In this document: in pieces, positions 34,898-45,179 of the stretch | Layout of the letters: the number at the start of each line of letters is the position of its first letter | Position numbering within the stretch: the stretch's first letter is position 1 | Origin: Favolaschia claudopus | Taxonomy: Eukaryota; Basidiomycota; Agaricomycetes; Agaricales; Mycenaceae | Assembly (NCBI GenBank): GCA_037176885.1 | Contig: JAWWNJ010000030.1 | Coordinates: forward strand, 434,001-498,000 | DNA: 64,000 nt | Reading direction: 5' to 3' | Position numbers and translations under genes: made by a program | The notes under the pieces: generated by a model | Seen by the model: the letters and a program-made list of their open reading frames with translations, nothing else | Told to the model about the DNA's origin: nothing | The model's database searches: none

Positions 34898-35389
34898 TAT
34901 TTGGCTACTGCGCGGACATGGGGGATTTCCTCGTCTGCATTATAGCGAGGAACTTCAGAGATGATCGCATTCAGCTGCTGCTGGATGGCAGAGTGTGTCT
35001 CGTTAACGAAGGCCTTGTAGCGGCGGTCGATCGGGGTGAGTATGATATCACGTGACGCGTCACGCGGAGCACGAGGTGGGGCCAACGACGTGGCGGGAGG
35101 GGCAACGGCAGAAGCATAAGATTTCGGTGGTGGCGCGCCAGATGTAGGATTAGGATATGCGGGTGAAGATGAGATAGAGTCGAGTTTGGAAGAAAGTGTG
35201 TCAAGTTTTTGGTAGCAATGGATGAGATGCTGGCAGTGGTGTCGGATAGAGAACCTCAGGTCAGCCGGTCCGCCATCTGCCGGTGACAGATGATGGTGAC
35301 CATCATCGCATTCATCAGCAACCGACAATTACCTTTTCGGGATACCCCATCATGAACCGGCGGGGTCCGCTGGCGCCGGGCGGTCAATA

Positions 35390-35574
35390 GGGGCGCTCAA
35401 TTCTTAGCTCGTCAGCTCGTCTCGTCCGTAAAATATCGATTTCCTGATGAGGGGATCAAAATTTGATGGGAAGTGGAGAGAAATGCGGAGTGGGATCAGC
35501 AGCTCATCAGCTCATCATGCAATTAAATAGTTTCTGGGACGAGACGAGCCGACGAGCTGAGAATTGAGCGCCCC
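35390..35574 (+). mobile_element. 185-bp TA-flanked MITE, copy 1 of 3 identical copies
   Basis: The element begins GGGGCGCTCAATTCTTAGCT and ends in the inverted sequence GAATTGAGCGCCCC, with TA on each side (35,388-35,389 and 35,575-35,576). Comparing by eye with 49,347-49,531 (opposite orientation) and 57,129-57,313 shows no differences. No coding capacity. This copy lies at the left border of the proposed KDZ/TET element. Confidence 0.9.
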
Positions 35575-35599
35575 TAATTGGCTGTTAATGGTGTTCAAA

Positions 35600-36005
35600 G
35601 CCAGCGAAAACCAGCGAAAACCGGTGGCTCTGCTGAACTCAGGTAGTCCATATATACATGTAGCAGAAATTTAATAAAACCGCCGGACCCCACCGGTAGT
35701 TGTCCCCTTCCCAAACCAACGACATCCACCGGCCACCGTCGACCCTTGTCTAAATAGAAACCCGTTGGCTACCGTTGGCTACCGCTGGCTTTCATCAGTT
35801 AGAAAAGCCGCTGGTGTTCAGCGGCGAACCCTTGGCACAAAACCAACGAACACCACCGGTTTCAGAACTGAGAAAACTCTCAACTGATCCGTCACACCTT
35901 GAACTTGAAAAAATAGTTGCTGACACTGGCAAAGGCCAGTGGTTGTCGGCGGTTGTTGACCATGTCAAAACCGGCAGCAACCAACGGAAGCCGGTGGACT
36001 CCATC
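35600..36005. repeat. Left cluster of short GC-rich direct and inverted motifs
   Basis: At least six related motifs occur: CCAGCGAAAA twice in tandem followed by CCGGTGGC (35,601-35,628); CCAACGACATCCACCGGCCA (about 35,716); a decamer like ACCGTTGGCT about three times (35,761-35,789); CCGCTGGTGTTCAGCGGCG (about 35,808); CCAACGAACACCACCGG (about 35,843); and CCGGCAGCAACCAACGGAAG followed by CCGGTGG (about 35,970-35,997). Both orientations are present. They lie just past the stop of the KDZ-like gene (36,065). Confidence 0.65.
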
Positions 36006-36064
36006 AGATTATCTGCAGTATTTACGCACTACAAAATTTTGTGGGTACAACAAGAATCTAGATC

Positions 36065-38316
36065 TCATACATTCCCATTAACTTCATCCCAGAATTCATC
36101 TGTCAGTCCCCGATTCTTTTTCTCCACCTGCATGTCAACTCTCTCTGCATACAGCATCATCAAGACATGAACGAAAAAATCAAAATTAATATCCGTCATT
36201 TGACGCAACTGAGACTCAAACCCATTTAACCATGAATTAAGCTGTGCCGCGGTCTCTGTATTGAAAGCCCTTGTTTTATGCACCACGCCATTGTCGTCAA
36301 TTTGGGTGATGACCAAGTCAGGCTGGGATCCGTCAGTTGGTGCTGGATTGGTCCTGGTGCGACAGAGAATGTCCGTAGTCCTATGATTAATGTAATGCCA
36401 AGCATCAACAATGAATCTAGTGGACGCAATCCAGAGGTCATTTCCATCTTGCGTGACGATATGTCGGAGCAAATCACAGGCTTTATCGTAGGCCATGAAA
36501 CCCGGACGTAGATCTGGAAAACCTGCCCAGATTTTGTTCATGAGAGAGAGCACTTGGGGAGTGCTCTCTGAGCGATAGCATTTGCCCCAGCCAATTGGAT
36601 ATCCGCAAGCCCACTGGACAGTCTGGAGGCAGTAAGTGGTCTTCTCTGTGAAGGTATGAGCCACTTTTCCTCCTGGGGTGTCGCGCAAGTTCTCCAACTC
36701 AATCTGAAGCCTTGGGACTACATCGTCTGTCTCTACCATTTGACGGCGAATGACACGCTGCACCCCCGGAAAAGACAATCGGTGGAATCGATCCACAAAT
36801 TTTTTATGCCAGTCAATGTGTGCGGGGTCATCGCAGGTCAAAGCTCCATCGGAATGGACAAGACGTCCACAAGAGAGAATTCCGCACTTGGCCTCGTATT
36901 CCTCCAAGTGAGCCTCACAAAAACGGCCGTTTTTAAAGTTGTACAGCGGGCCATGGCACTCGTCGAGTGAACATTTCTTGACCAAAAGTTAGAACAATGT
37001 TTTCGCATGCTAAATTTCACAAACTTTATGAGTAAGACTCTTTCCATCCATCACAGACAACCTGCAATAGCCTCTGGGGCTGCCTGGCGGCGGTCGAGGC
37101 TGCCTAGGTAAAGCAGATGGCAAGCTTGGAGGAAGGGGTGCTGCATCTGGCGCAATCTGTTTATTATAAACACTGTCATCAAGCGAATGACTCTCCAAAT
37201 TGAAACACGAACTGGTCCAGCAGGACCGGCCTCTGAGCCTGCAATCTCCGTTGCATGCCCGTCAGTTCGTCCCAATTCCTCTTCCTCATCCGCGAAACGC
37301 TTTGCATGGGTACAATCCAGGCATCCATGATCAAGAGCTTTCCGTATGACCCCGCCGTCTTCACCAATGGCTTTACGCACAGCCTCAACCAATATCTTCG
37401 TAGCAGGGTGCGAATTGCAAGTGAACACATCAGCTTTCCCATGGAACTCGAGGAGCCGACGGGAGAAGTGCTCGGTAAAGAGTCGCTGAGATTGACGCGT
37501 GGTAAACTTGACGTACAAGCCTCGGGTTGTACAATTGACCCATTTCGCCCAATTAGACCATCCTGCGTGGAAGCAGTCTAGCGAGTTTTCCTGCGCTCGA
37601 GCGATGTCACGATGAACCCACACTCCATGTTTAGAAACACGAAGGTATTCCGCATCATATTCAAGAACCTGTTGTCGTTTTTGGCCCCGCCCTCCAGCCT
37701 TCTTCGTTATCGAGTCAGGGTAGTATTCGGCCTTGCAAGTAGCACAATAGCCGACGACCAGATCAGCAGAGACCCAGCGGAAGGTTGAATCAAGCAGCCA
37801 GACACGCTGCTCGCTCTTCCCGTGTCTCTTACGACGTAAAGAAGGGACAAGATTTCGATGTGATGGAGGACAAAACTTGCAGTTCATCCTGGTTGTGCAC
37901 AAGATGCGACGTGCTGGTCGAAAGAAGAAGGAATTAGGGTCAGAGAGATTTGAGTTTTCCGTCAAACTCATCAACGTGTGAAGCCGTTCTAGATCCCTGC
38001 AGATGTACTCCGTGTATTCTTCAGCCACGTTTACCCCAGCAGTCCAAGCTTCCGGATCATTGGCCTCCTCGTGAAAGGCCCGACTGAGTAAGGCGTAAAC
38101 ACTGTTGATCCACCCCGTGCGAGGTGATTGTCGGTATGCTTCATCCATTTGGTTGAGATGCAGGCGAACGAGCGGGTACAAAGAAATGATAACAGCAAGA
38201 ACATACAGTGCTTGCTGCACCGGAAGTTCGGGTGGGAAGAAGAGCTCGAGGATCCAGATGAGGTTTCTGACAGTGAGGTGCATGACTCTGTGAAACAGAG
38301 AGATGTCGTTGATCAC
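36065..38316 (-). CDS. KDZ-transposase-like protein with CxC5 and CxC6 cysteine clusters
   Basis: Predicted DNA transposase of the Kyakuja-Dileera-Zisupton type. Three exons (38,316-37,213; 37,156-37,025; 36,976-36,065) are separated by 56- and 48-bp GT-AG introns and join in frame to 715 residues. Cys140, Cys146, Cys149, Cys191 and Cys194, around MNCKFCPPSH and GYCATCKAEYYPDSI, form the CxC5-like cluster, with LLDSTFRWVSADL between. KCSLDECHGPLYNFKNGRFC to CGILSCGRLVHSDGALTCDD (about 413-462) is CxC6-like. The C-terminal half has AYDKACDLLRHI (Asp576), FIVDAWHYINHR (Asp603) and RAFNTETAAQLNSWLNGFE (Glu653), candidate RNase H-fold catalytic acids. The frame at 38,316 opens with GTG, and an acceptor-like TTTCACAG lies just inside, so more 5' exons may exist. 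No stop breaks the frame. Family assignment is from remembered patterns. Confidence 0.75.
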
Positions 38317-38466
38317 AGGAACAACAAAAACAAATGAAGGAAGCCAATAGATTGCGAAAAAAATAAATAACTACAATTTACCCCATGTAACTTTCACCGG
38401 AAACAATCGGTGTCTCAGACACACCCTGAACGGGCTTTATTTCAAGAGAAACAACAGGAAATTGAC

Positions 38467-38768
38467 CAACGCACCCATTTTCGGAGCCTGGAGTTGATGC
38501 ACAAACTTTGTCGGCGTTGGAGCCGACGTGTTCGGGCAGCGTTTGGCTTGCGGTTGCGGGACGTATCAAGTAGGACCTAGACGAACGTATCAGCATCTTA
38601 GTTTGAGTTAAACGAGGTCGTTTTAAGTGAGATATCAACGCACCCATTTTCGGAGCCTGGAGTTGATGCACAAACTTTGTCGGCGTTGGAGCCGACGTGT
38701 TCGGGCAGCGTTTGGTTTGCGGTTTTGGAAGGTACTAGATAGGACCTAAAGGTACGTATCAGCACTTG
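38467..38768. repeat. Tandem direct repeat, 169-bp period, ~130 bp conserved
   Basis: CAACGCACCCATTTTCGGAG and the ~90 bases that follow are identical at 38,467 and 38,636. The tails are similar but diverged (TAGGACCTA, CGTATCAGCA). The repeat lies ~150 bp upstream of the visible start of the KDZ-like gene and ~570 bp upstream of the TET/JBP-like gene on the other strand, so it may be part of a shared divergent promoter. Confidence 0.8.
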
Positions 38769-39205
38769 AATTCAAGGAAAACGATCAAGAATTGACTGAG
38801 ATTGACGTACTTCTTCAGACTTCAATGATCCTGTTGCCACTTGAAGTCATTCATGGAGTGTCTGTGGAGCTCATGTAGTAGTCAGAGCCATTGAGCTAGC
38901 ATAGAATCTTGACAGAACAAACACAGGATGCCGCCAGAAGAGAATGGCTGCATGCAAGTTGAAGTTTGCTGCACCAGCCTAGATGGTGAGTTCCAAAGTA
39001 GAGATATTTCAACCCCGGGGTGGATAGAGACAAGTTTTCCAGCATTCTAAGTTGGCAGAAAGGCGTCAGAGGTGTCCATTGAGGTTTGTGGGTCCGTGTG
39101 GATGAGGGAGACGGAAGCAAATTGGGAGACGGAAGCAAAATCTGTTGACTTCCTTTTTGGGACAGAGTCACCCCTTGTCCCAAACCACCGCGTTTGTTGA
39201 ACGAG

Positions 39206-39249
39206 ACGCGTCCACATAACACCGTGGGTTTCTCTGTGACCTGACGCGT
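39206..39249. promoter_or_regulatory. Two ACGCGT (MCB-like) boxes upstream of the TET/JBP-like gene
   Basis: ACGCGT occurs at 39,206-39,211 and 39,244-39,249, about 90-130 bp before the first good ATG (39,335). In yeasts this hexamer binds MBF, which drives G1/S genes. Whether a homologous factor acts here is inference; the sequence shows only the paired hexamers. Confidence 0.35.
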
Positions 39250-39334
39250 CGAGTTTTGGTCAAGGGTGGCCAAAATCTACGGCCCATCCTCAACATCGAG
39301 CCAATTCACGGAGTTCTTGACCATCTACCTCACC

Positions 39335-42300
39335 ATGCCGACCCTCATCCCGGATGACCTTGCGAATGCTTTGCTTGCTGAAATCGACTCCACGGACGAC
39401 ACTAGACTGTCACCTTCCCTCATTGCATTGCAGAGGCTCTTGCATTCTGCCTCAACACCCACAACAAGTTCCCACACCAGCCCTCCCTCTCTCTGCAATG
39501 CCTCTAGTGGCTCGGCGGTGCCGCGATCCACTAACAACACACCGGATACTGGACGTCTACAAGCAGCACGGGCCTCAGCTCTAGGGGAAGCTTCTGGACT
39601 TGGAGACACAGAGGGGTTCCCACGAACGCGTACGTGCTCTTGCTTTTCTTGATAATCTTGTGATAACTAGACTTTCTTCCCCCTAGCCCACGGCCCACAC
39701 GCTACAACGGCGACTACATGTCCCACGGCTTCACCAGTGACTACAGGTCCTGGTTTATGTCCTTCTTGTCTCACTCATCAAAACTCGTCGTCGTCGTCGT
39801 CGTCCACAGCCACTTCCCCTACTCTACGTGGAAGTCCTCCAGGTTCGTCACCGTCAAATGTTGCTGAACAATGCTCAACGCGAAAGAAGACCCCTTTCTG
39901 CCCAATGCCATATCGGACTCACTCCAATCTCGGCGGTTTCTCTCGCCGCTGCGGTTACCCCGCAAACGCGTATGGGGAGACGTTGATGAGGAGGACAACG
40001 AAGAACAGCAGGATGTGACCGAGGAGGAGGAGAGGCTCTCGCAGGAGCACCTTGCAGCAGCTGCGCGTAACACCCTATCCAATCCTCATCTCATGGCAGA
40101 AGCGATTCGACGGGCGAATCTCTCGTGTGCCGCATCTCTTGGGTACAACGTCTCTGTCAGCGGTGTGGGTATGGGAGGCGGGAACGGTGGTGGTGGAGGT
40201 GGTGGTGGAGGGGGAGGTCCACCGGCCTATCTCTGGACCCCAGACTGTAACAGACACGGTGATAGAGAGCGAATGGGTCAATCTGCAAATATCGGTTCTA
40301 TGCCATGTCATGATTCAGGTTGCGAAGATTGGGAGCAGCATCAAGACGAGTCTCAGACACGCTGTCAAAATAACACGCAGAGTCACTCGCGCAAAGCACC
40401 CAGGCTCGGGACCCGCAATATTTCTTGGACCGTCGACCCCAACGGAGCACCCGTCACACTCCGCGCTGGTCTACTGTTATCCGGACTTCTCAACATCTTC
40501 AGTACAGCCAACCGACACACGTTGGACATTCTGCTCACTAGTCCTGATGCATCGTTGCATGACATGGTGCTTAACGCCACGCCCGACATTCCGGCCATTG
40601 TTACCAAGCTCAAATCGCAGTCAAAATCAGCGCACTTTATTGAGTTGCTTCATATGGTCACCCTCATACAGCTGGCACTAAGCATAAACTGGTAGCTTCC
40701 CATCCAAACTTTTAGTATCATCGGCTCATGGGTCGTTGTTTAGCTTACAGCAAACCCTGATTCGACAGGGCGGCAAAAAACTTTCCAGGGATGACTTGGC
40801 TAAGCGTTACGCCGCCGGTATCCCAGGCAGGACGTTTGCTCATTGGCACTCTGCTGCCAAGCGTCTTTTGGTACTATGCGGAGCAGGTGAGGCTACGATT
40901 TACTGACGGCCCCATGAAGTTCTGATGAATGCTTTGTTTGGCAGGGACGATGTATATACTCCCGATAATTGCTGCAATGGGGATGAGATCTAAGATTGCG
41001 GGTGCTGAGATTGCCCCTCAAGACATCGTCTCTCTAGCCAATGCTTTGAGGGAGGTGAAACGTATGTCAATAAAACTGTGCTCGGAATTCTTTTCTCACA
41101 TATAACCCTAGATGGACAGTGGTTTACGATGGTCCAACGTTTTATGATTCCGATAAACTACATTCGCACACATCCAGGGTACATACAGCACCTCAAACTC
41201 ATCCACAATCCTCCGGACAGCCAGGGCCAGCAGACCCCAGTCATACTTTCATTTCGAGACGAAGAAAAGCTGGATACTATTTTTGATAGCATCGAAACTC
41301 AGTAAGTTAGCCTGATTAGAAGACACTCAGTCTAACATGTCATTGGCAGGACATATCGGTTACCGCATAGATCTAAGGAATGGATGCGCACTGTCCCTTC
41401 GTGGCCTAAGATTCAGTTCGCAGATCAAGTTGTCTTACCACGCTTACAAAAAATCAAAACACCCTTGCAGCTGAGAAAGACAAAATCGCCCGTAACAAAA
41501 TCCAATCGAAACCAGGTCACGGAACGGGAGCGAAGGTATGCGGCGAAGGCTATTCCTGTAGCAAGCATAAAGGATCTCGAAGACAAGGTCTGTTTTCTCA
41601 GCCGTGCAAGAAGGCCACTCACCATGTTCTCCCAGGTTGCCGAACTGCATAGCGAGGGGAAGACTACACCAGGACGTTACATTGAGATTAATAGCAAGAT
41701 TTTGAATGGGTAAAGTAGTGTCTATTACTGGCCTTTATGCAGCTAACTAACTTGATGCAGGGAGGCTCTACATATTTCCGATCGGGACAATAACCTGGTG
41801 GCTCTTCTGTTCAGTGTTCCCGACGAGTATCGCCAGATGCTCATTCATGCCCTGGAACACATCCACGCAGTTATGCCTGGGGAACTCAAAGACGATGACT
41901 CCAGGACTGCCTTCTTTCGCTATCTTTCTATTCACTACGTCTGGTATGCACGTTTTGGAGAGAGTGTGAGTGCGAGCCCAGTCAACACTCTCTTCTGTCC
42001 ACTCATAAGTCTTTTAGGGCAAGGGCAGTCCAGCGAGCGTACATCCAGACCACCTCAAGAAACCCAATAAAGGAAAGGTGAATGTGCAACAGCGTATGCC
42101 CCGCCAATCCAAGGAGTTGCGGGATAACCACGAGGAGTACGCTCTTCTGGCTGACGCATTTGCCGATTTCTTTGACCTTATTCGTGTCGCTGTATGTGTA
42201 CCCCTTGCTTCCACTCATCAACATACTGACAATGTAAGCACATAGCTGAAGGCATACCTTCCAGTTCCAGAACAGTACGACGAAATCAAGATTGTGGCAG

Positions 42301-42668
42301 AGTCACTTCCCATGGGAGGAGGCAAATCACCCGCGTATCCGTTCACTGGGTTTGTCCTCAACGTCAGCTCCTGCACTTGGGCTCATCGGGACGGTGACAA
42401 AATCATGTGTTTTGTCATACCGCTCGACAAATTTATTGGTGGCCAGCTGGGACAGATTGAGACTGGCTTTTGTTTCGACTTGCAGATGGGTGACGTCCTG
42501 GCTTTCCCTTCATGCGATATCACTCACTTCAACTGTCACTTCACTGGGCGTCGGGTGACCTTGGTTCTTCACACAGACCCTAAGGGCGACGGGTGGGCAA
42601 AAGATTGTAATGGTTGGGCAGCTCACGTCGTCACTGCAGAGGGTGGCACAAGCGAGATGGAGGCATGA
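39335..42668 (+). CDS. TET/JBP-family 2-oxoglutarate/Fe(II) dioxygenase, large multi-exon protein
   Basis: TET/JBP enzymes oxidise 5-methylcytosine or thymine in DNA. Exons 39,871-40,691, 40,744-40,886, 40,945-41,061, 41,112-41,301, 41,350-41,709, 41,761-41,965, 42,018-42,191 and 42,246-42,668 all join through GT-AG introns of 48-58 bp without breaking frame, giving 810 residues from the ATG at 39,871. An earlier exon from ATG 39,335 is likely, but its link was not resolved (a TGA lies in frame just before 39,871). Features: an acidic stretch (VDEEDNEEQQDVTEEEE), an 11-Gly run, and a conserved-looking module (RYAAGIPGRTFAHWHSAAKR, YILPIIAAMGMRSKIAGAEI). The C-terminal catalytic domain has YPFTGFVLNVSSCTWAHRDG with metal ligands His717 and Asp719, MGDVLAFPSCDITHFNCHF (third ligand His764) and RRVTLVLHTD (Arg772/773, 2-oxoglutarate contact). 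It converges with the SAP gene 105 bp away. Confidence 0.75.
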
Positions 42669-42773
42669 TTTCTATTCAGAGTTGAATCGTCTTGTACAGG
42701 ACAAAGAGCTAATAGATTGGTTAGAGTTGAATCGTAATTGCTATTGGCGCTCAGTCATCCAAGTTATCGCTGG

Positions 42774-44932
42774 TCACACCTCCCTCATCGCTCCCTCCCT
42801 CAATGTCCTGCATCCGTCAAACTCCTCCACCAGCTTTGAGTACTCTTTGCCCTTGCGCTTCCCGTCTTTTGACTTCTTCCTACGCTTCTCCTTGGGTGCA
42901 TCGTCATCGTCTCCCGCATCAACCGAGCTCGCCCTGCCACGCTTGACAGACTGCTTGGCCTTGCCCTTGCCCTTGGTAACCTGAGGCTTGTGGCTGTTCG
43001 CGTCTTCGTGAAGATCCTGAATCAACGATGTAAACGCATTGTAACTCATGTCGGCATACTCTGCCTCCAGCAATAAGATGGCTTCAGACTCGCTATCAGT
43101 ACCGCCGTGTTTCAAGTACTCGGCGATTGAATGACGGAGCTTCAAGCCCTTGTTGAAGACGGTGTGAAGGTCGTTCGTGCTCGTCCTGCCTAACCCTGCT
43201 GCCTTGATTATCGCCTCTTTAGTGAATTTCTTATCGCAATGATCCCGCCAGTTTGGCAGGTTGGATTCGAGCAGCTCTGTGCCTTTGTAGTCTAATAAGT
43301 AGGCTGGTAAGATGCATGATCGGGATGGAGCTGTAGAATATCACTCGAGGAGCACAAGTATCCGCTTTTTCCATACGTGAACTCCTTGAATTTTTGGAAG
43401 TACGTATCAAATTCCCTAAAATTGACCAGCGCATCGGCAGCTGTGTCGCTTCTGACAATCTTTTTCACCAGTGTGTCTGTCGCCCTTGCAAGAAGGCGGA
43501 TAAACTCGAGGCTTTGGTCGGTGATAATCAGGGACTCTGGGGCGGCGGACTGAAGTGAGCTATTCTTGCGTGCATTTGCTATGTCTTTTGGACGGTCGCT
43601 CCCTGCACCTGTAAGACTGGTGACAGGGGCTGTGGATGGACCTGCATGAGCGCTAGATGACTAGAAGAGCGTGAGTGATGTATATAGCTTTCAAATTTTG
43701 GACTAACTTTCTCGCCTGTCTGTTCGCTAGGTTGGAAGAAGAGGGAGTAACTGAAGAATTCGTTCTCCCTATCAATGTCTAAGGAGGCAATGTTCACGCG
43801 TGCTTTGAGCTGTTCGTAGCCTTCCTCTTCTTCGCCACCTGTGTTGTCGGGCTGACGAGGTAGAACAAAGTCTTTAACCTTTCCAAGCACCATCTTGCTG
43901 TGTGCGGAAAACCCAGGACGGCTAATCTTCCCTGATAAATCCTCTGGACGCAGGTAGATTGAGTATCTGTGACTTGCGTAGCAGAAAGATCTCACTCTTG
44001 ATAGGAGACATACTAGCATCTTGAAGTGCGACGGGGACCAGCTCCCTCAAATCTACCTCATGGCGAGTCGTGCCATTCGCCATACTGGTCTTTGTGATCT
44101 TCATACCAGGTACGAACGCCTCAGCTATATCAGCAGGATTGGCTGAGTTGGTCATTTTGAGGAGTACTTCCAAGAGATATTAGGTATAAACGAACTCAAT
44201 GCTATGAAGGCTTACCAATACTGTTGACCAGCTCAGAGGCTGTTTTACCCTTGGGCTTCCCTTCCGCCTCCTCCTCTTCCTCCTCTTCCTCTTCCTCCTC
44301 CTTCTCTTCCTCTTTTTTTTCATGACCGCCTCTCTCGTCGCCACTGCTATCTTCATTATCCTCTCCCCCGTCTGTGTCAGCCAGTGCAGTGAGAGACGAA
44401 GAGCGCGAAGCCCCTGAAGCTGATGGCTTAGCTGCTAGTAAATTCATTCAAAGCTTGTACCCTCTGTCATCAAAAAAGAATCCATACCGCCAGACTTCAA
44501 AAGACGAGTTTGCCCAACTGGGTCAGTTGTAATCCCCATTTTTCTAAGCTTTAAATTCGCCCTAGGAAATGGCTCAAGATGTGAATGTTGTGATTCAAGA
44601 GAAAAACCGAACCCGGTGATGACTGGAGCTTGATTCTTGGACTGTTCCGCAAGATCCTCTGCAGCCTTGTGCGCACTAGTCTTAACTGTACCAGACTTCC
44701 TGGACCCTTCCTGGATACCTGCAAAGTGTGGATTGTCTCCGAGACAGTTTTTGCCTGAGACAAACACTCTTTCTTTGGCGGCAGCAAGATAATCCTCTTT
44801 GACTGGGTTTTTGCCGCCCTTGCCAGTGACATTGAGCTGGAGAGCAGCACACAACCTTGCTAGTGTCGCTCGGTTGAACTTGTTGATGTTTCCGGTGAAG
44901 ATTTCGCCAGACTGAGGGGGGACGCTGGTCAT
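42774..44932 (-). CDS. SAP-domain nuclear protein of unknown role, multi-exon
   Basis: The best ATG is 44,932. The N-terminus holds a SAP-like DNA-binding motif (NINKFNRATLARLCAALQLN, then VTGKGGKNPVKEDYLAAAKE). Further exons encode a Glu-rich acidic tract (about 44,250-44,330), EVDLRELVPVALQDA, GFSAHSKMVLGKVKDFVLPR, EFIRLLARATDTLVKKIVRS and LESNLPNWRDHCDKKFTKEA. The end is Lys-rich and probably nuclear-targeting (KGKGKAKQSVKRGRASS, KEKRRKKSKDGKRKGKE), with the stop at 42,774. A good GTATGT...CACAG intron (44,013-43,967) leaves a phase mismatch with the next exon, so exon borders near 44,450, 44,200 and 44,000 are unresolved and a frameshift is possible. I know no named family. The tail-to-tail position beside the TET/JBP-like gene suggests a chromatin partner, which is inference. 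Confidence 0.6.
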
Positions 44933-45009
44933 CGTCGGTGGTCGGCAGTCTGAGTCAGAAGAAACAGAGATCACGCGAGTTCTGCATATTTTCAAATTCA
45001 AGGCCTGTG

Positions 45010-45175
45010 AAAGCCAGCAAAGACCAGTGGCAGCCGGCGGTGTACATAGGGGTCCTGTAATTGCACGGAAAGGCTAAAGGAAACTGCCCAAAGTCGTTAT
45101 CTAATCTCGGTGATCATTGATATCCTCCGACTACTACCAGCCAACGGAAACCGCCGACGGCCACCGCTGACCAGG
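45010..45175. repeat. Right cluster of the same GC-rich motif
   Basis: CCAGCAAAGACCAGTGGC followed by AGCCGGCGG (45,014-45,040), and CCAGCCAACGGAAACCGCCG followed by ACGGCCACCGCTGACCAGG (about 45,137-45,174), resemble the motifs at 35,600-36,005. They start ~80 bp upstream of the SAP gene start. Together the two clusters frame the KDZ/TET/SAP block. Confidence 0.55.
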
Positions 45176-45179
45176 CATA

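Larger units (their letters stand above)
33413..35328 (-). pseudogene. LINE ORF1 (Gag-like, zinc knuckles), split by a transposon
   Basis: ORF1 proteins package LINE RNA. Read on the minus strand, the N-terminal half (35,328-34,911) includes KSYASAVAPPATSLAPPRAP and DRRYKAFVNETHSAIQQQLN. It continues after the insertion (34,142-34,897) at AKYRNGDIRISFQSSWAAAL, exactly in frame once one target copy is removed. Next come MHRIPTDFTVGSGLPDNDNG and SLLRVHWIGRRTDDDVRKK. A run of 11-12 A/T bases at about 33,826 causes a frameshift. The zinc region follows: CFNCLAFGHIASQCKRP, CGICASNHSTSDCRC and CGLRGCGGPHRATDLSC, with the stop at 33,413. No endonuclease or RT follows downstream, so it is an isolated remnant. 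Confidence 0.8.
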
